Shown: positions 44,147-52,492 of the stretch, one piece after another
Position numbering within the stretch: the stretch's first letter is position 1
How the letters are laid out: the number at the start of each line of letters is the position of its first letter
Translations under genes and position numbers: made by a program
Source: Thauera sp. 2A1
GTDB taxonomy: Bacteria > Pseudomonadota > Gammaproteobacteria > Burkholderiales > Rhodocyclaceae
NCBI RefSeq assembly: GCF_009469595.2
Contig: NZ_SSXV01000011.1
Location: 62,001 to 126,000, forward strand
Reading direction: 5' to 3'
Length of the DNA stretch: 64,000 nucleotides
The notes under the pieces: generated by a model
Database searches by the model: none
Told to the model about the DNA's origin: nothing
The model's input: only the letters and a program-made list of their open reading frames with translations

Positions 44147-45729
44147 CACAGCTCCACGTACATGTGCGGCACCTCGACCACCCGGCCGATGGTGTAGGCA
44201 CTCGCGCGCGCGGCAGCCTGGCGGGCGAACTCGAGATCTGCCGGGAAATCGGCGTGCACCCGGTACAGCGCCTCGCCCGCCACCACCGGATCACCCAGCT
44301 TGCGCTGCAGGTCGACGCCTGCGCCGGGCACCTTGGGCGCGCCGGCCAGGCGCGCGATGCGGGCAAGCTGGTGATTGTCGATCGCCGTCACCACGCCATC
44401 GGCCGGCGCCGCGACGACGAAGTCCAGGCGCGCGAGGGCCGGCGCGTTGTGGTCGAAGGGTTTGCCTCCCTGGGCCTGGATGATCGCGTTCATCTTCGCC
44501 AGCGCACGGCCGGAATCGAGAATGTCGCGCGCAATGGCGAAACCGTCGCCGCCGCGCACGTCGGGGTCGAACTCCAGCATGCGTCCGGCCAGGCGCAGCG
44601 CCTTCTGCCGCAGGTCGTTGGGCGCGCGCGGGTCGTTCTCCAGCACCCGCATCACGTCGCGAGCCTCCAGCACCGGGCCGATGCCGCCGCCGATGGGCTG
44701 GCGACCGTCGGTGATCACCACATCCAGCGCCAGGTTCAGGCGTGCGGCGACGAACTCGAACAGCTTGCGCAGGCGCTGCGCCTCGGGCATCGAACGCACC
44801 TTGGCGCTCGGCCCCACGGGGATGTCGAGCACGAGGTGGGTGGAGCCGGCGGCGATCTTCTTCGACAGGATGGACGCCACCATCTGGCCCGGCGAATCGA
44901 CCGACAGCGGCCGCTCCACCGAGATCAGCACGTCATCCGCCGGCGACAGTTGCGCGGTGCCGCCCCAGGCGAGGCAGCCGCGGTGCTCGCGCACGATCTC
45001 GGACAGGCGCTCCATCGGCAGCTCGACGTTGGCCAGCACTTCCATGGTGTCGGCGGTGCCGGCCGGCGAGGTGATCGCGCGCGACGAGGTCTTGGGGCAC
45101 AGCATGCCGTGCGCCGCGACGATGGGCACCACCAGCATGGATGTGCGGTTGCCGGGGATGCCGCCGATGCAGTGCTTGTCCACCACCGGCCGCTCGCGCC
45201 AGTCGAGCCGGCTGCCGACCGCGGACATCGCCTCGGTGAGGAAGTAGACCTCCTCGCGGTCGAGCTCGCCCTGGTTGGACGCGACCACGAAGGCGGTGAG
45301 CTCGATCTTGGAATAGCGGTGCTCGGCGATGTCGCGCACGATGGCTTGGAAATCGTCGCGTGTCAGGCGCTCGCCGGCGATCTTGCGGTGCAGGGCCGGG
45401 ATCGAGGTCGGTGGCTCGGCCTGCGACACCACCACCGACGCGCCCGGACTGGCGCCAAGCTGCGCGAAAGCGTCCTCCGACAACCCGAGCTCGTTGCAGC
45501 GCACGATGCGCGGGTCGGTGGTGACGTTGAGCGTGGCGAGGATGCGCCGCCCATTGGCGCGCACCTCGACCTTGGCCAGGGCCTGGAAGCCTTCGGCGCG
45601 ATAAACCTCGCAGTCACGATGCAGGTAGGCGACGTTCTCGCGATACGTGTCGATCGCCACCCGCCGCAGCGCGAGCGGGAAAGCCGTGCTGCCATTGCCT
45701 GTGGCCGGCGTCGGTGCGGTCGTATTCAT
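44146..45729 (-). CDS. deoA: Thymidine phosphorylase type 2 / AMP-phosphorylase-like enzyme
   Basis: A 527-residue protein, longer than classical thymidine phosphorylase (~440), with an extra N-terminal domain of ~85 residues as in archaeal AMP phosphorylase. The phosphate site reads [20 protein letters not shown] and the following block [20 protein letters not shown], closer to AMP phosphorylase than to E. coli DeoA. The reaction would be phosphorolysis of a nucleoside or nucleoside monophosphate to (deoxy)ribose 1-phosphate or ribose 1,5-bisphosphate. Its stop overlaps the start of the Prs-like gene, so the two are cotranslated. Substrate needs assay. Confidence 0.85.
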   Translation of the reverse strand: MNTTAPTPATGNGSTAFPLALRRVAIDTYRENVAYLHRDCEVYRAEGFQALAKVEVRANGRRILATLNVTTDPRIVRCNELGLSEDAFAQLGASPGASVVVSQAEPPTSIPALHRKIAGERLTRDDFQAIVRDIAEHRYSKIELTAFVVASNQGELDREEVYFLTEAMSAVGSRLDWRERPVVDKHCIGGIPGNRTSMLVVPIVAAHGMLCPKTSSRAITSPAGTADTMEVLANVELPMERLSEIVREHRGCLAWGGTAQLSPADDVLISVERPLSVDSPGQMVASILSKKIAAGSTHLVLDIPVGPSAKVRSMPEAQRLRKLFEFVAARLNLALDVVITDGRQPIGGGIGPVLEARDVMRVLENDPRAPNDLRQKALRLAGRMLEFDPDVRGGDGFAIARDILDSGRALAKMNAIIQAQGGKPFDHNAPALARLDFVVAAPADGVVTAIDNHQLARIARLAGAPKVPGAGVDLQRKLGDPVVAGEALYRVHADFPADLEFARQAAARASAYTIGRVVEVPHMYVEL

Positions 45730-45879
45730 GATTCCAGCCTACACCCGCAAGCGGCCGCATTGAAGCACCCCCAACGCGCAAGGCAGGAGAAATTCCGCAC
45801 GGATTCCGCACCGCGCGGCGGTCGACCGTTGCGCCACGCTCGCGTAGCATCGCCGGCCGTCCCGCCACAGACTCCGACC

Positions 45880-47151
45880 ATGCAAGCACCTGCCCGCGCC
45901 TGCGGCATCGACTTCGGCACCTCGAACTCCACCGTGGGCTGGCTGCGCCCGGATGCGCCGGCCCTGCTCGCACTCGAGGATGGCCGGCCGACGCTACCGT
46001 CGGCGGTGTTCTTCAATGCCGACGAGGACAGCACCTGCTACGGCCGCGCCGCGCTCGCCGAGTACCTCGAAGGCTACGAAGGCCGCCTGATGCGCGCCCT
46101 GAAAAGCCTGCTCGGCAGCAGCCTGATCGACGGCCACACCGAGGTGCACGGCCGCGCGCTGCGCTTTCGCGACCTGCTGGCGAGCTTCATCGGCGAGCTC
46201 AAGCGGCGCGCCGAGGCGCAGGCCGGGCGCACCTTCGAGCAGGCGGTATTCGGCCGCCCGGTACATTTCGTCGACGACGACGAAGCCGCCGACCGCAAGG
46301 CGCAGGGCACGCTCGAATCGATCGCGCATCAGGTGGGTTTTCGCGAGGTGAGCTTCCAGTTCGAGCCGATCGGCGCGGCGCTGCACTACGAACTTTCGCT
46401 GGCGCACGAGGAGTTGGTGCTGATCGCCGACATCGGCGGCGGCACCGCGGATTTCTCGCTGGTGCGCCTGTCGCCGGAGCGCGCGCGCGGCCTTGGCAAA
46501 CACGCCGAGCGCCATGAAGACCTGCTGGGCAATGCCGGCGTGCACATTGGCGGCACCGATTTCGACCGCGTGCTGAGCCTGGAATGCGTGATGCCGCTGC
46601 TGGGCTATCGCGGCCGCATGAAAAACGGCGCCGAAATCCCGTCGAGCATCTTCTTCCAGCTCGCCACCTGGCACACCATCAACTTCGCCTACAGCCGCCA
46701 GGCATGGGCCGACCTGCAGCACATCTACCGCGATGCGTTGGCGCGCACCGAACTCGACCGCCTGTCGCGGCTGGTGAGCCGGCGCGAAGGCCACTGGCTG
46801 GCGCTGCAGGTGGAACAGGCGAAGATCGACCTGTCCACCGCGCCGGTCGCGACGCTGAACCTCGACCGCCTCGAAGCCGGCCTGACGCACGCCATCTCCC
46901 GCGAGGACTTCAGCCGCGCCACCCGCACGCTGGTCGAGCGTGTGGGCGAATGCGTGGGCGCGCTGCTGACACAAGCCGGCGTGCGCCGCGAGCGCGTGGA
47001 CACGATCTACTTCACCGGCGGCGCCAGCGGGGTGGCGCAACTGCGCGAACGCATCGCCGCCGAGCTGCCCGCCGCACGCAGCGTGGAAGGCGATCTCTAT
47101 GGCAGTATCGGAGCCGGACTCGCGGTGGAGGCGGCAAGACGTTATGGATGA
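45880..47151 (+). CDS. Hsp70-family protein (YegD-like)
   Basis: A 423-residue protein from the ATG at 45880. The phosphate-1 motif CGIDFGTSNSTVGWL, phosphate-2 LIADIGGGTADFSLV and adenosine motif YFTGGASGVAQLR of the actin/Hsp70 ATPase are all visible. The length covers only the nucleotide-binding domain plus a short extension, with no substrate-binding domain, as in E. coli YegD. It overlaps nudC by 8 bases, so the two are cotranslated. Likely a cytoplasmic chaperone-like ATPase of unknown target. Confidence 0.88.
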   Translation: MQAPARACGIDFGTSNSTVGWLRPDAPALLALEDGRPTLPSAVFFNADEDSTCYGRAALAEYLEGYEGRLMRALKSLLGSSLIDGHTEVHGRALRFRDLLASFIGELKRRAEAQAGRTFEQAVFGRPVHFVDDDEAADRKAQGTLESIAHQVGFREVSFQFEPIGAALHYELSLAHEELVLIADIGGGTADFSLVRLSPERARGLGKHAERHEDLLGNAGVHIGGTDFDRVLSLECVMPLLGYRGRMKNGAEIPSSIFFQLATWHTINFAYSRQAWADLQHIYRDALARTELDRLSRLVSRREGHWLALQVEQAKIDLSTAPVATLNLDRLEAGLTHAISREDFSRATRTLVERVGECVGALLTQAGVRRERVDTIYFTGGASGVAQLRERIAAELPAARSVEGDLYGSIGAGLAVEAARRYG

Positions 47152-48010
47152 ACCGGGAATGGGGCAGGATGCCGCCGCCAGCGCACTGGCGCAGCCGCTG
47201 CGCTGGCTGGCGTTTCGCGGCGCCGAACTGCTGCTCACCGACGCCGGCACGCTGCCGGCGGGCGACGCGCTCAGCGCGCTCGGCTGCCTGCCGCTGCGCA
47301 CCCAGTCGCTGGGCGTGCCGGCCGACGCCGGGGCGGGCGCCGGCCTGCCCTGCCAGGCGGCGGAACTGCCGGCCGACGCCGAGCCGCCGCCGGGCACCCG
47401 CTTCACCCACCTCAAGCGCCTCAACGACGTCCTGCCGGACAACCTCCGCCGCCTCGCCGCGCGCGCGCTGGAACTGCTCGAATGGGACCGCGCGCACCAG
47501 TTCTGCGGCGCCTGCGGTTCGGCGACGGTGCAGCCGGGCGACGCCAAGGTGCGCCGCTGCACCAATCCCGCCTGCGGCCGCGAGCACTATCCGCGCGTGT
47601 CGCCGGTGGTGATCGTCGCGGTGGAGCGCGGCGACGAGATCCTCCTCGGCCGTTCCTACCATTTCGCGCCGGGCTTCTACAGCACGCTGGCGGGCTTCGT
47701 GGACGCCGGCGAATCGGCCGAGGAGGCGATCCACCGCGAGATCGACGAGGAAGTGGCGCTGCGCGTGCGCAACGTGCGCTACTTCGCGAGCCAGCCCTGG
47801 CCTTTTCCGCATTCGCTGATGCTGGGCTTCCAGGCCGAATACGAGGCCGGCGACATCGTCTGCGCGCCGGACGAGATCGAGCACGCCGGCTTCTTCCATG
47901 TCGATGCGCTGCCTGCCTCGCTGCCCAGCCCGTCGACCATCGCCCACTGGCTGCTGCGCGATTTCTGCCGCCGCCGCGGGCGGCCGTGGCCGCCGCAGCA
48001 GGGCGGCTGA
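47144..48010 (+). CDS. nudC: NADH pyrophosphatase / NAD-decapping hydrolase
   Basis: A 288-residue Nudix enzyme. It has the zinc ribbon (FCGACGSATV ... CTNPACGREHYPR), the Nudix box GFVDAGESAEEAIHREIDEE, and the NADH-specific SQPWPFPHSLMLGF. It hydrolyses NAD(H) to NMN(H) and AMP and removes NAD caps from RNA. The ATG at 47144 overlaps the Hsp70 stop by 8 bases. The length is that of the family plus ~30 residues in a Pro/Ala-rich N-terminal region. Confidence 0.95.
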   Translation: MDEPGMGQDAAASALAQPLRWLAFRGAELLLTDAGTLPAGDALSALGCLPLRTQSLGVPADAGAGAGLPCQAAELPADAEPPPGTRFTHLKRLNDVLPDNLRRLAARALELLEWDRAHQFCGACGSATVQPGDAKVRRCTNPACGREHYPRVSPVVIVAVERGDEILLGRSYHFAPGFYSTLAGFVDAGESAEEAIHREIDEEVALRVRNVRYFASQPWPFPHSLMLGFQAEYEAGDIVCAPDEIEHAGFFHVDALPASLPSPSTIAHWLLRDFCRRRGRPWPPQQGG

Positions 48011-48011
48011 G

Positions 48012-48063
48012 CGTCACCCTCAACCGTCACCCCCAGCCGTCACCCTCAGCCGTCACCCTCAGC
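48012..48063. repeat. Four tandem copies of a 13-base unit after nudC
   Basis: Units CGTCACCCTCAAC (48012), CGTCACCCCCAGC (48025), CGTCACCCTCAGC (48038) and CGTCACCCTCAGC (48051) follow one another directly in the short gap between nudC and the convergent potassium-channel gene. The last copy runs into the channel gene's stop codon. There are no spacers, so it is a microsatellite-like repeat and not CRISPR. Confidence 0.85.
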
Positions 48064-49120
48064 CGGCAGGCAACAGCGCGGACTCCAACGCGACGCGTCC
48101 TGAGGCATTGCCCATCAGGATCAGCGTCTGTCCGGGCTCGATGCGGAACTCGTCGGGCGGATTGAAGTGCATCTCGCTGCCCACGCGCACGCCCAGCAGC
48201 ACGTAGTGCGGGCTGCGCCGCCCCAGCTCGGCCAGCGTGCAGGGCTCGAAGCCGCCCGGCACGCTCGCTTCGTCGATGCGGGTCTTGACCTCGGAGCGCA
48301 GCATCTCGTCAAGGAAGGACACCACCTGCGGCCGGATCATCGACGAGGCGATGCGCATGCCGCCGGTGAAGTCCGGCGACACCACCACGTCCGCACCGGC
48401 CTTGCGCAGCTTGTCGGCGTTGCGCAGTTCGTGGCAGCGCGCCACCACGCGCACCGTTGGATTGAGCTGCTTGGCGGTCAGGCAGATCATCAGGTTGCGG
48501 CTGTCGTCGCCGGTGACGGCGAACACGCCTTTCGCGTCCGCGATGTCGGCGCGCACCAGCACGTCGTCGTCCGAGGCGTCGCCCTGGATGTAGAGCAGTC
48601 CGGGGTAGCGCTCGAGGAAGCGCTCGATCTCGCCGACCTCGGTGTCCACCGCGACGAAACGGTGGTTGGTCACCTGCAGCTCGATCGCCACGTTGCGGCC
48701 GACGCGGCCGAAACCGCAGACGATGTAGTGGCTGTGCAGCTTGCGTATGGCCTTTTCCATGCGGCGCCTCCGCAGCGCTTCGTTAAGATCGGTTTCGAGG
48801 AAGAAGACGGTCAGGCTGGAGAAGATGAAGGTCACCGTTCCAAAGCCGGCGAACGACACGAAGGCGGCGAACAGGCGGCCGCCATGGCTGCGGCTGAGAT
48901 CGACGACTTCGCCATAGCCGACGGTGGTGATGGTGATGGCCGTCATGTAGAAGGCGTCGGACAGCGGCGTGCCCGCGGGGCCGTAATGCAGGAAGCCGGC
49001 CGTGCCCACCAGCAGCAGCAGGACCAGGGCCGCCGTTGCCCAGTAGATGCGGCGCAGCACGCGCGAGGTTGGCGCTGCCACGCCAACCAGTTGCTGCCGC
49101 ACATCGGTGATGCGCTCCAC
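48059..49120 (-). CDS. Two-helix potassium channel with RCK (TrkA-N/TrkA-C) domains
   Basis: A 353-residue channel. The likely start is GTG at 49120 (VERITDVRQQL), preceded by a G-rich stretch; an open frame continues to 49294 without character. Helix 1 is WATAALVLLLLVGTAGFL, the selectivity filter is ITTVGYGEV, and helix 2 is AAFVSFAGFGTVTFIFSSLT. A cytoplasmic TrkA-N/RCK domain follows (IVCGFGRVGRNVAIEL; GDASDDDVLVRADI), then a TrkA-C domain. This is the Kch/MthK plan. It gates potassium flow in response to ligand or NAD(H). It is convergent with nudC. Confidence 0.88.
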   Translation of the reverse strand: MERITDVRQQLVGVAAPTSRVLRRIYWATAALVLLLLVGTAGFLHYGPAGTPLSDAFYMTAITITTVGYGEVVDLSRSHGGRLFAAFVSFAGFGTVTFIFSSLTVFFLETDLNEALRRRRMEKAIRKLHSHYIVCGFGRVGRNVAIELQVTNHRFVAVDTEVGEIERFLERYPGLLYIQGDASDDDVLVRADIADAKGVFAVTGDDSRNLMICLTAKQLNPTVRVVARCHELRNADKLRKAGADVVVSPDFTGGMRIASSMIRPQVVSFLDEMLRSEVKTRIDEASVPGGFEPCTLAELGRRSPHYVLLGVRVGSEMHFNPPDEFRIEPGQTLILMGNASGRVALESALLPAG

Positions 49121-49520
49121 CCCGCCCCCTTTGTGCCCCGCCGGCCGCTCGACGCACCTGCGCCGGACCTTTGTCCACCGCCCGCGTGGCACCTCCCCAT
49201 GGCTAATTTTCGCACCGCGCGCACGCGCTGTCAGCGGCCATGGCACCGCAGCACCACGCGGCCCTAGCCGGCCACACGGAAGACCACTTAGCATATTGAT
49301 TATTATGGATTTTTCATGAATCCTCAGGTTGACGGGGGTGGCCTTCGGCTGCTAGGTTTGAACTGTTTATTTCACAGGAGCTGCGCGACTTCCAGCAGTC
49401 TCATCGGCGGATGCACGACTGGAGGAAGGCACTGCGGGACCCATCATGCGACCCAACGTCAAGCTCGATCACCCGCGCGGCGAAACGCACCGCACCATCC
49501 GGCTGGGTGCGCGTCACGGC
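49121..49520. other. 400-base region between the channel gene and a secreted protein
   Basis: This gap lies between two divergent genes. An AT-rich patch at 49287-49318 (containing TAGCATATTGATTATTATGG) is the most promoter-like segment and could serve either direction. An upstream in-frame ATG at 49446 for the secreted protein has no nearby ribosome site. I see no RNA gene, repeat or open frame with coding character. Confidence 0.3.
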
Positions 49521-50465
49521 ATGCGCAAGAGCCCGCGGACGGGTTTCGTGCGCCTGCTGTATGTGGCGGCCGTGCTGTTTTCCGTCCTTCCTGCCAAGCC
49601 GGCCCGCGCCGCGGTGGAGCACAAGCTCTCGCACGGCGCCACGCCCTCGCTGCGCATTTCGCCCGAGGGCTGGGGCAACACCTCGCTGGACGAACTCAGG
49701 ATCGTTCTCGACGCGGTCGCGGCGGAGCTTGCGCCGCGCTTTCCCGGGCGCGAGCTCGGCACGCTGCGCATCGTCTACGGCGAAGGCGGCCCGCTGGCCT
49801 TCTATGACAAGAGCGCCGACGGCGACTACGTGATCCGCCTGAGCGCGCGTCAGTCGCGCTGGCACCAGTTCGTGTACCAGTTCTCGCACGAGCTCTGCCA
49901 CCTGTACTCCAATTTCGACAACAAGCTCGCCCATCATGGCGAGATCGGCCACAGCAACCAGTGGTTCGAGGAGAGCGTGTGCGAGGCGGCGGCGCTGTAC
50001 ACGGTGCGGCGGCTCGCCAGCCGCTGGGAAACCGATCCACCGGCGCCACAGTTCGCCGGCTACGGTCAGACGCTGCAGGCCCTCGCCGACTACCTCGTCA
50101 GCGAACCCCACCGGCGCCTGTCGGCCTCCACCACGCTGGCCGACTGGTTCCGCTCGAATCGTGCGGATCTCGAGGGCAGCCCCTATCTGCGCGACAAGAA
50201 CGAGGTGGTGGCCAATCGCATGCTGCCGCTGTTCGAGCAGAACCGCGACGCGCTCGGTGCGATCGCCTACCTGAACCATCGCCCGGAAGACGCCGAGCGC
50301 CCGTTCGGCGACTATCTGCGCGCCTGGGAAGATGCCTGCCCGCCGGCGCAGCGCGCGGTGGTGGCGCAGATCATCGGCCTGTTCGAAGGCAGGGAGGCGC
50401 AGCAGCAGGAGGCTCCCAGGCCAGCGAGCCCCGCAGGGCTGATGTTCGCGCAATCGGCGCGCTGA
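49521..50465 (+). CDS. Secreted zinc-metallopeptidase-like protein, unknown function
   Basis: A 314-residue protein from the ATG at 49521, which gives a signal peptide (GFVRLLYVAAVLFSVLPAKPARA). The motif FSHELCHLYSNFDN is an HExxH zinc-peptidase signature, and NQWFEESVCEAAALYTV follows ~25 residues later and can supply the third Glu ligand as in gluzincins. I recognise no named family. It probably acts in the periplasm. The ATG at 49446 would add 25 residues and is less likely. Confidence 0.65.
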   Translation: MRKSPRTGFVRLLYVAAVLFSVLPAKPARAAVEHKLSHGATPSLRISPEGWGNTSLDELRIVLDAVAAELAPRFPGRELGTLRIVYGEGGPLAFYDKSADGDYVIRLSARQSRWHQFVYQFSHELCHLYSNFDNKLAHHGEIGHSNQWFEESVCEAAALYTVRRLASRWETDPPAPQFAGYGQTLQALADYLVSEPHRRLSASTTLADWFRSNRADLEGSPYLRDKNEVVANRMLPLFEQNRDALGAIAYLNHRPEDAERPFGDYLRAWEDACPPAQRAVVAQIIGLFEGREAQQQEAPRPASPAGLMFAQSAR

Positions 50466-50489
50466 TCAAGCTGATGGCATGAACGTCAA

Positions 50490-50511
50490 GGGCGGCTCCG
50501 CAGAGCCGCCC
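50490..50511 (+). terminator. Intrinsic-terminator-like hairpin
   Basis: GGGCGGCTC (50490-50498) pairs perfectly with GAGCCGCCC (50503-50511) over the loop CGCA, 25 bases after the peptidase-like gene. The following bases CTGTCAGTTGGG have no strong T-run. Confidence 0.6.
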
Positions 50512-50599
50512 CTGTCAGTTGGGCCTTGAGCGCACCTTCGGCCTGACGGCTGCCGGCAATCCTGCTCAGCAGTCGATCGCGCTCACCACTCGATCTTGC

Positions 50600-51043
50600 T
50601 CACCACTCGCTGCGTCCCTTGGTGTCATAGATGCTGAAACGCGTGTCACGCGCATCGAGCAGTTCGATGCGCCCGGTGGGCAAGGTCTCGGGACCGGCGC
50701 GGCCGGCCTGTCCGCTCATCATCCCAGCCTTCTTCTCGGCATCGCGCTCGGCGGCGATGTGATAGACGCTGTAGCGGGTGTCCGACGGCCATGCGGTGAT
50801 GTCCGAATCGGTCTTGCCCATCGGCAGCGATTCGGGGCCGGCACGTCCGGCCTGGCCGGACGCCATTGCGCCCTCCTTGAGCGCCGCGTCATTCTCCGCG
50901 GCGATGTGATAGATGCTGTAGCGGAGATCTCCGCTCCAGCGGTCGGCGTCGTTCATGCCACCGCCCAGCGCACTGGTGGATAGGCCGCACAGCGCGACGG
51001 CAGCCAGCGCGGGCAGCACGGAGTGACTCAGGTGTTTCATCAT
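50600..51043 (-). CDS. Secreted protein built of internal repeats, unknown function
   Basis: A 147-residue protein (ATG at 51043 or 51040) with a signal peptide (SVLPALAAVALCGLSTSALG). The mature part consists of two full repeats and one partial. The unit is a DxRYSIYHIAAExDA helix-like block followed by SGQAGRAGPESLPMG; the second copy reads RYSVYHIAAERDA then SGQAGRAGPETLPTG; the partial third has TRFSIYD. I know no family. A Fur-like site lies 250 bases upstream. It is likely periplasmic or exported. Confidence 0.6.
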   Translation of the reverse strand: MMKHLSHSVLPALAAVALCGLSTSALGGGMNDADRWSGDLRYSIYHIAAENDAALKEGAMASGQAGRAGPESLPMGKTDSDITAWPSDTRYSVYHIAAERDAEKKAGMMSGQAGRAGPETLPTGRIELLDARDTRFSIYDTKGRSEW

Positions 51044-51390
51044 GTCTCTCCCGGAAGGGAATCCCCTGCTATGGCGAGCACGGTGCCCGCCCTACGGTCC
51101 CCGATGCGGACATGCCGCGCCCGGCCGGCACATGCACCCGGCCTGATCGAGCCTCCCTGGAATGTTCTGTACACCTCGCCCCGGCCTCGACTAAGCCGGA
51201 AACGCACCCCCCGGTGCCTTTTCGCGGGCGCCGGCCGGTATGCGTGCGAGGATGCCTTAACTATAGTCCGCCCGCTTCGCAAAGCAAAAAATAATGCGAA
51301 TCGCAAGCATTTGCGGTTTCCGCAGCCGTGATCAAGGCCGCGACGTCACCGGGGGCCCCGCTCGGCCGCGCTGCGGCGCTCCACGCGTCA
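51044..51390. other. 347-base region with a Fur-like 19-base site
   Basis: The gap lies upstream of the repeat-containing secreted protein and downstream of the DUF5924 gene, both leftward. At 51293-51311, AATGCGAATCGCAAGCATT has 5-base inverted ends (AATGC/GCATT) and the 19-base length of a Fur box, in an AT-rich patch (51281-51315). Agreement with the consensus is partial. Nothing else is recognised. Confidence 0.35.
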
Positions 51391-52440
51391 CTATCGGACC
51401 GCGCCCGGCACGTCGTCGGCGGTGACCCTGAAGCGCAACGTCCCTATCATCTGGCCGGCGTCGGTGAGGACCTTGACCTGCCATCGCCCGACAGGCTGGG
51501 CCGGGAAGTTCTGCTTGTGGGTCCACGCCCGGTAGCCTTCCTTGCGCCCGCCGCGGATGTCGATGGCGATGCGGTCCACTTCGGCGCCGTCATGCATCCA
51601 CACATGCCAGATACGCTCCTGCAGGCCGAGCGGCGCATTGATCGCGGTGTAGGCGTAGAGCCCCTGGGCCTTGAGCTCGGCCGCACCGAGCGCGCGCAGG
51701 CTTTCACCGGGCGCCTTGCTCGCATCGTCGACCCGCACGGTCACGGCCACCTCGTTCAGCCACAGCGTGGCCGGCGGCACCCACAGCCGCAGCCACCACC
51801 CGGCGCCAGCGAGTGCTGCCATCAGCAGCACCAGCAGCACGCCGCGCCACCAGCGCTGCATGGACAGCGAGCCGGCGATGGAGGGGAAGGACAGCAACAC
51901 CGCGACGCCCAGCGCCAGCTCGTAGCTCAGCGGCGTCGGCGTGTGCAGGATCACCGGCAGGGCGGCCAGCAGCACGGCGAACAGCGTTAGCGTGTGATAG
52001 CTCAGGTACAGCCAGCGGCGCTCGGCCAGACGCCCGTAGTAGAGGGGATCGGTGATGGACACCAGCGCCGCGACACCCAGCAGACCGGTAAACGCCGCCT
52101 GGCCGCTGTTCCACGAAGTGGTCGTGGCGAAGAAGGGCAAGGCGAAGAAAAGACTTTCCTGGTGAATCAGTTGCGTGGCGTAACGCAGCAGCGGCGGCGG
52201 CAGCGTGAAGCCGAACCAGCGCTCCACCGTGCTGCGCAGCGCGTTCTCCAGCATCAGCCACACCCAGGCCACCAGCATCAGCACCGCCACGCTGCGCGCG
52301 AAACCTTCATGGCGGTCGACGAGGAAGAAGCTGGCGAGCCCCGACACGAAGCCGAAGGCGGCGATCGTGCCGGGATAGCGGCGCGCGAGGGCGAACAGAC
52401 GTTCTGACAGACCGAGCAGACGGGCTTTCCAGGGGGGCAT
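51391..52440 (-). CDS. DUF5924 / DUF2914 family membrane protein
   Basis: A 349-residue protein with about eight hydrophobic helices in residues 1-215 (IAAFGFVSGLASFFL; AVLMLVAWVWLML; LALGVAVLLSFPSIAG). A C-terminal soluble domain follows (HVWMHDGAEVDRIAIDIRGG ... GRWQVKVLTDAGQMIGTLRF) that fits DUF2914. The function of this family is not known. The ATG at 52440 is the best start, though it has no clear ribosome site. It follows the patatin gene on the same strand, 52 bases away. Confidence 0.75.
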   Translation of the reverse strand: MPPWKARLLGLSERLFALARRYPGTIAAFGFVSGLASFFLVDRHEGFARSVAVLMLVAWVWLMLENALRSTVERWFGFTLPPPLLRYATQLIHQESLFFALPFFATTTSWNSGQAAFTGLLGVAALVSITDPLYYGRLAERRWLYLSYHTLTLFAVLLAALPVILHTPTPLSYELALGVAVLLSFPSIAGSLSMQRWWRGVLLVLLMAALAGAGWWLRLWVPPATLWLNEVAVTVRVDDASKAPGESLRALGAAELKAQGLYAYTAINAPLGLQERIWHVWMHDGAEVDRIAIDIRGGRKEGYRAWTHKQNFPAQPVGRWQVKVLTDAGQMIGTLRFRVTADDVPGAVR

Positions 52441-52492
52441 CGAGCGAAGGCGCAGAACCGGAACCGGCTCAGCTTGCGGAAAACCCGTTACT

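Noticed and set aside
43879..45879. Extension of the Hsp70-like gene upstream to give a 1090-residue protein.
   Set aside because: The extension is antisense to the phosphorylase and Prs genes and has no domain character; the Hsp70 motif starts right after the ATG at 45880.
48012..48063. Tandem repeat considered as a CRISPR array.
   Set aside because: Units are 13 bases and adjacent with no spacers; no cas genes in the window. The same applies to 24371-24424.
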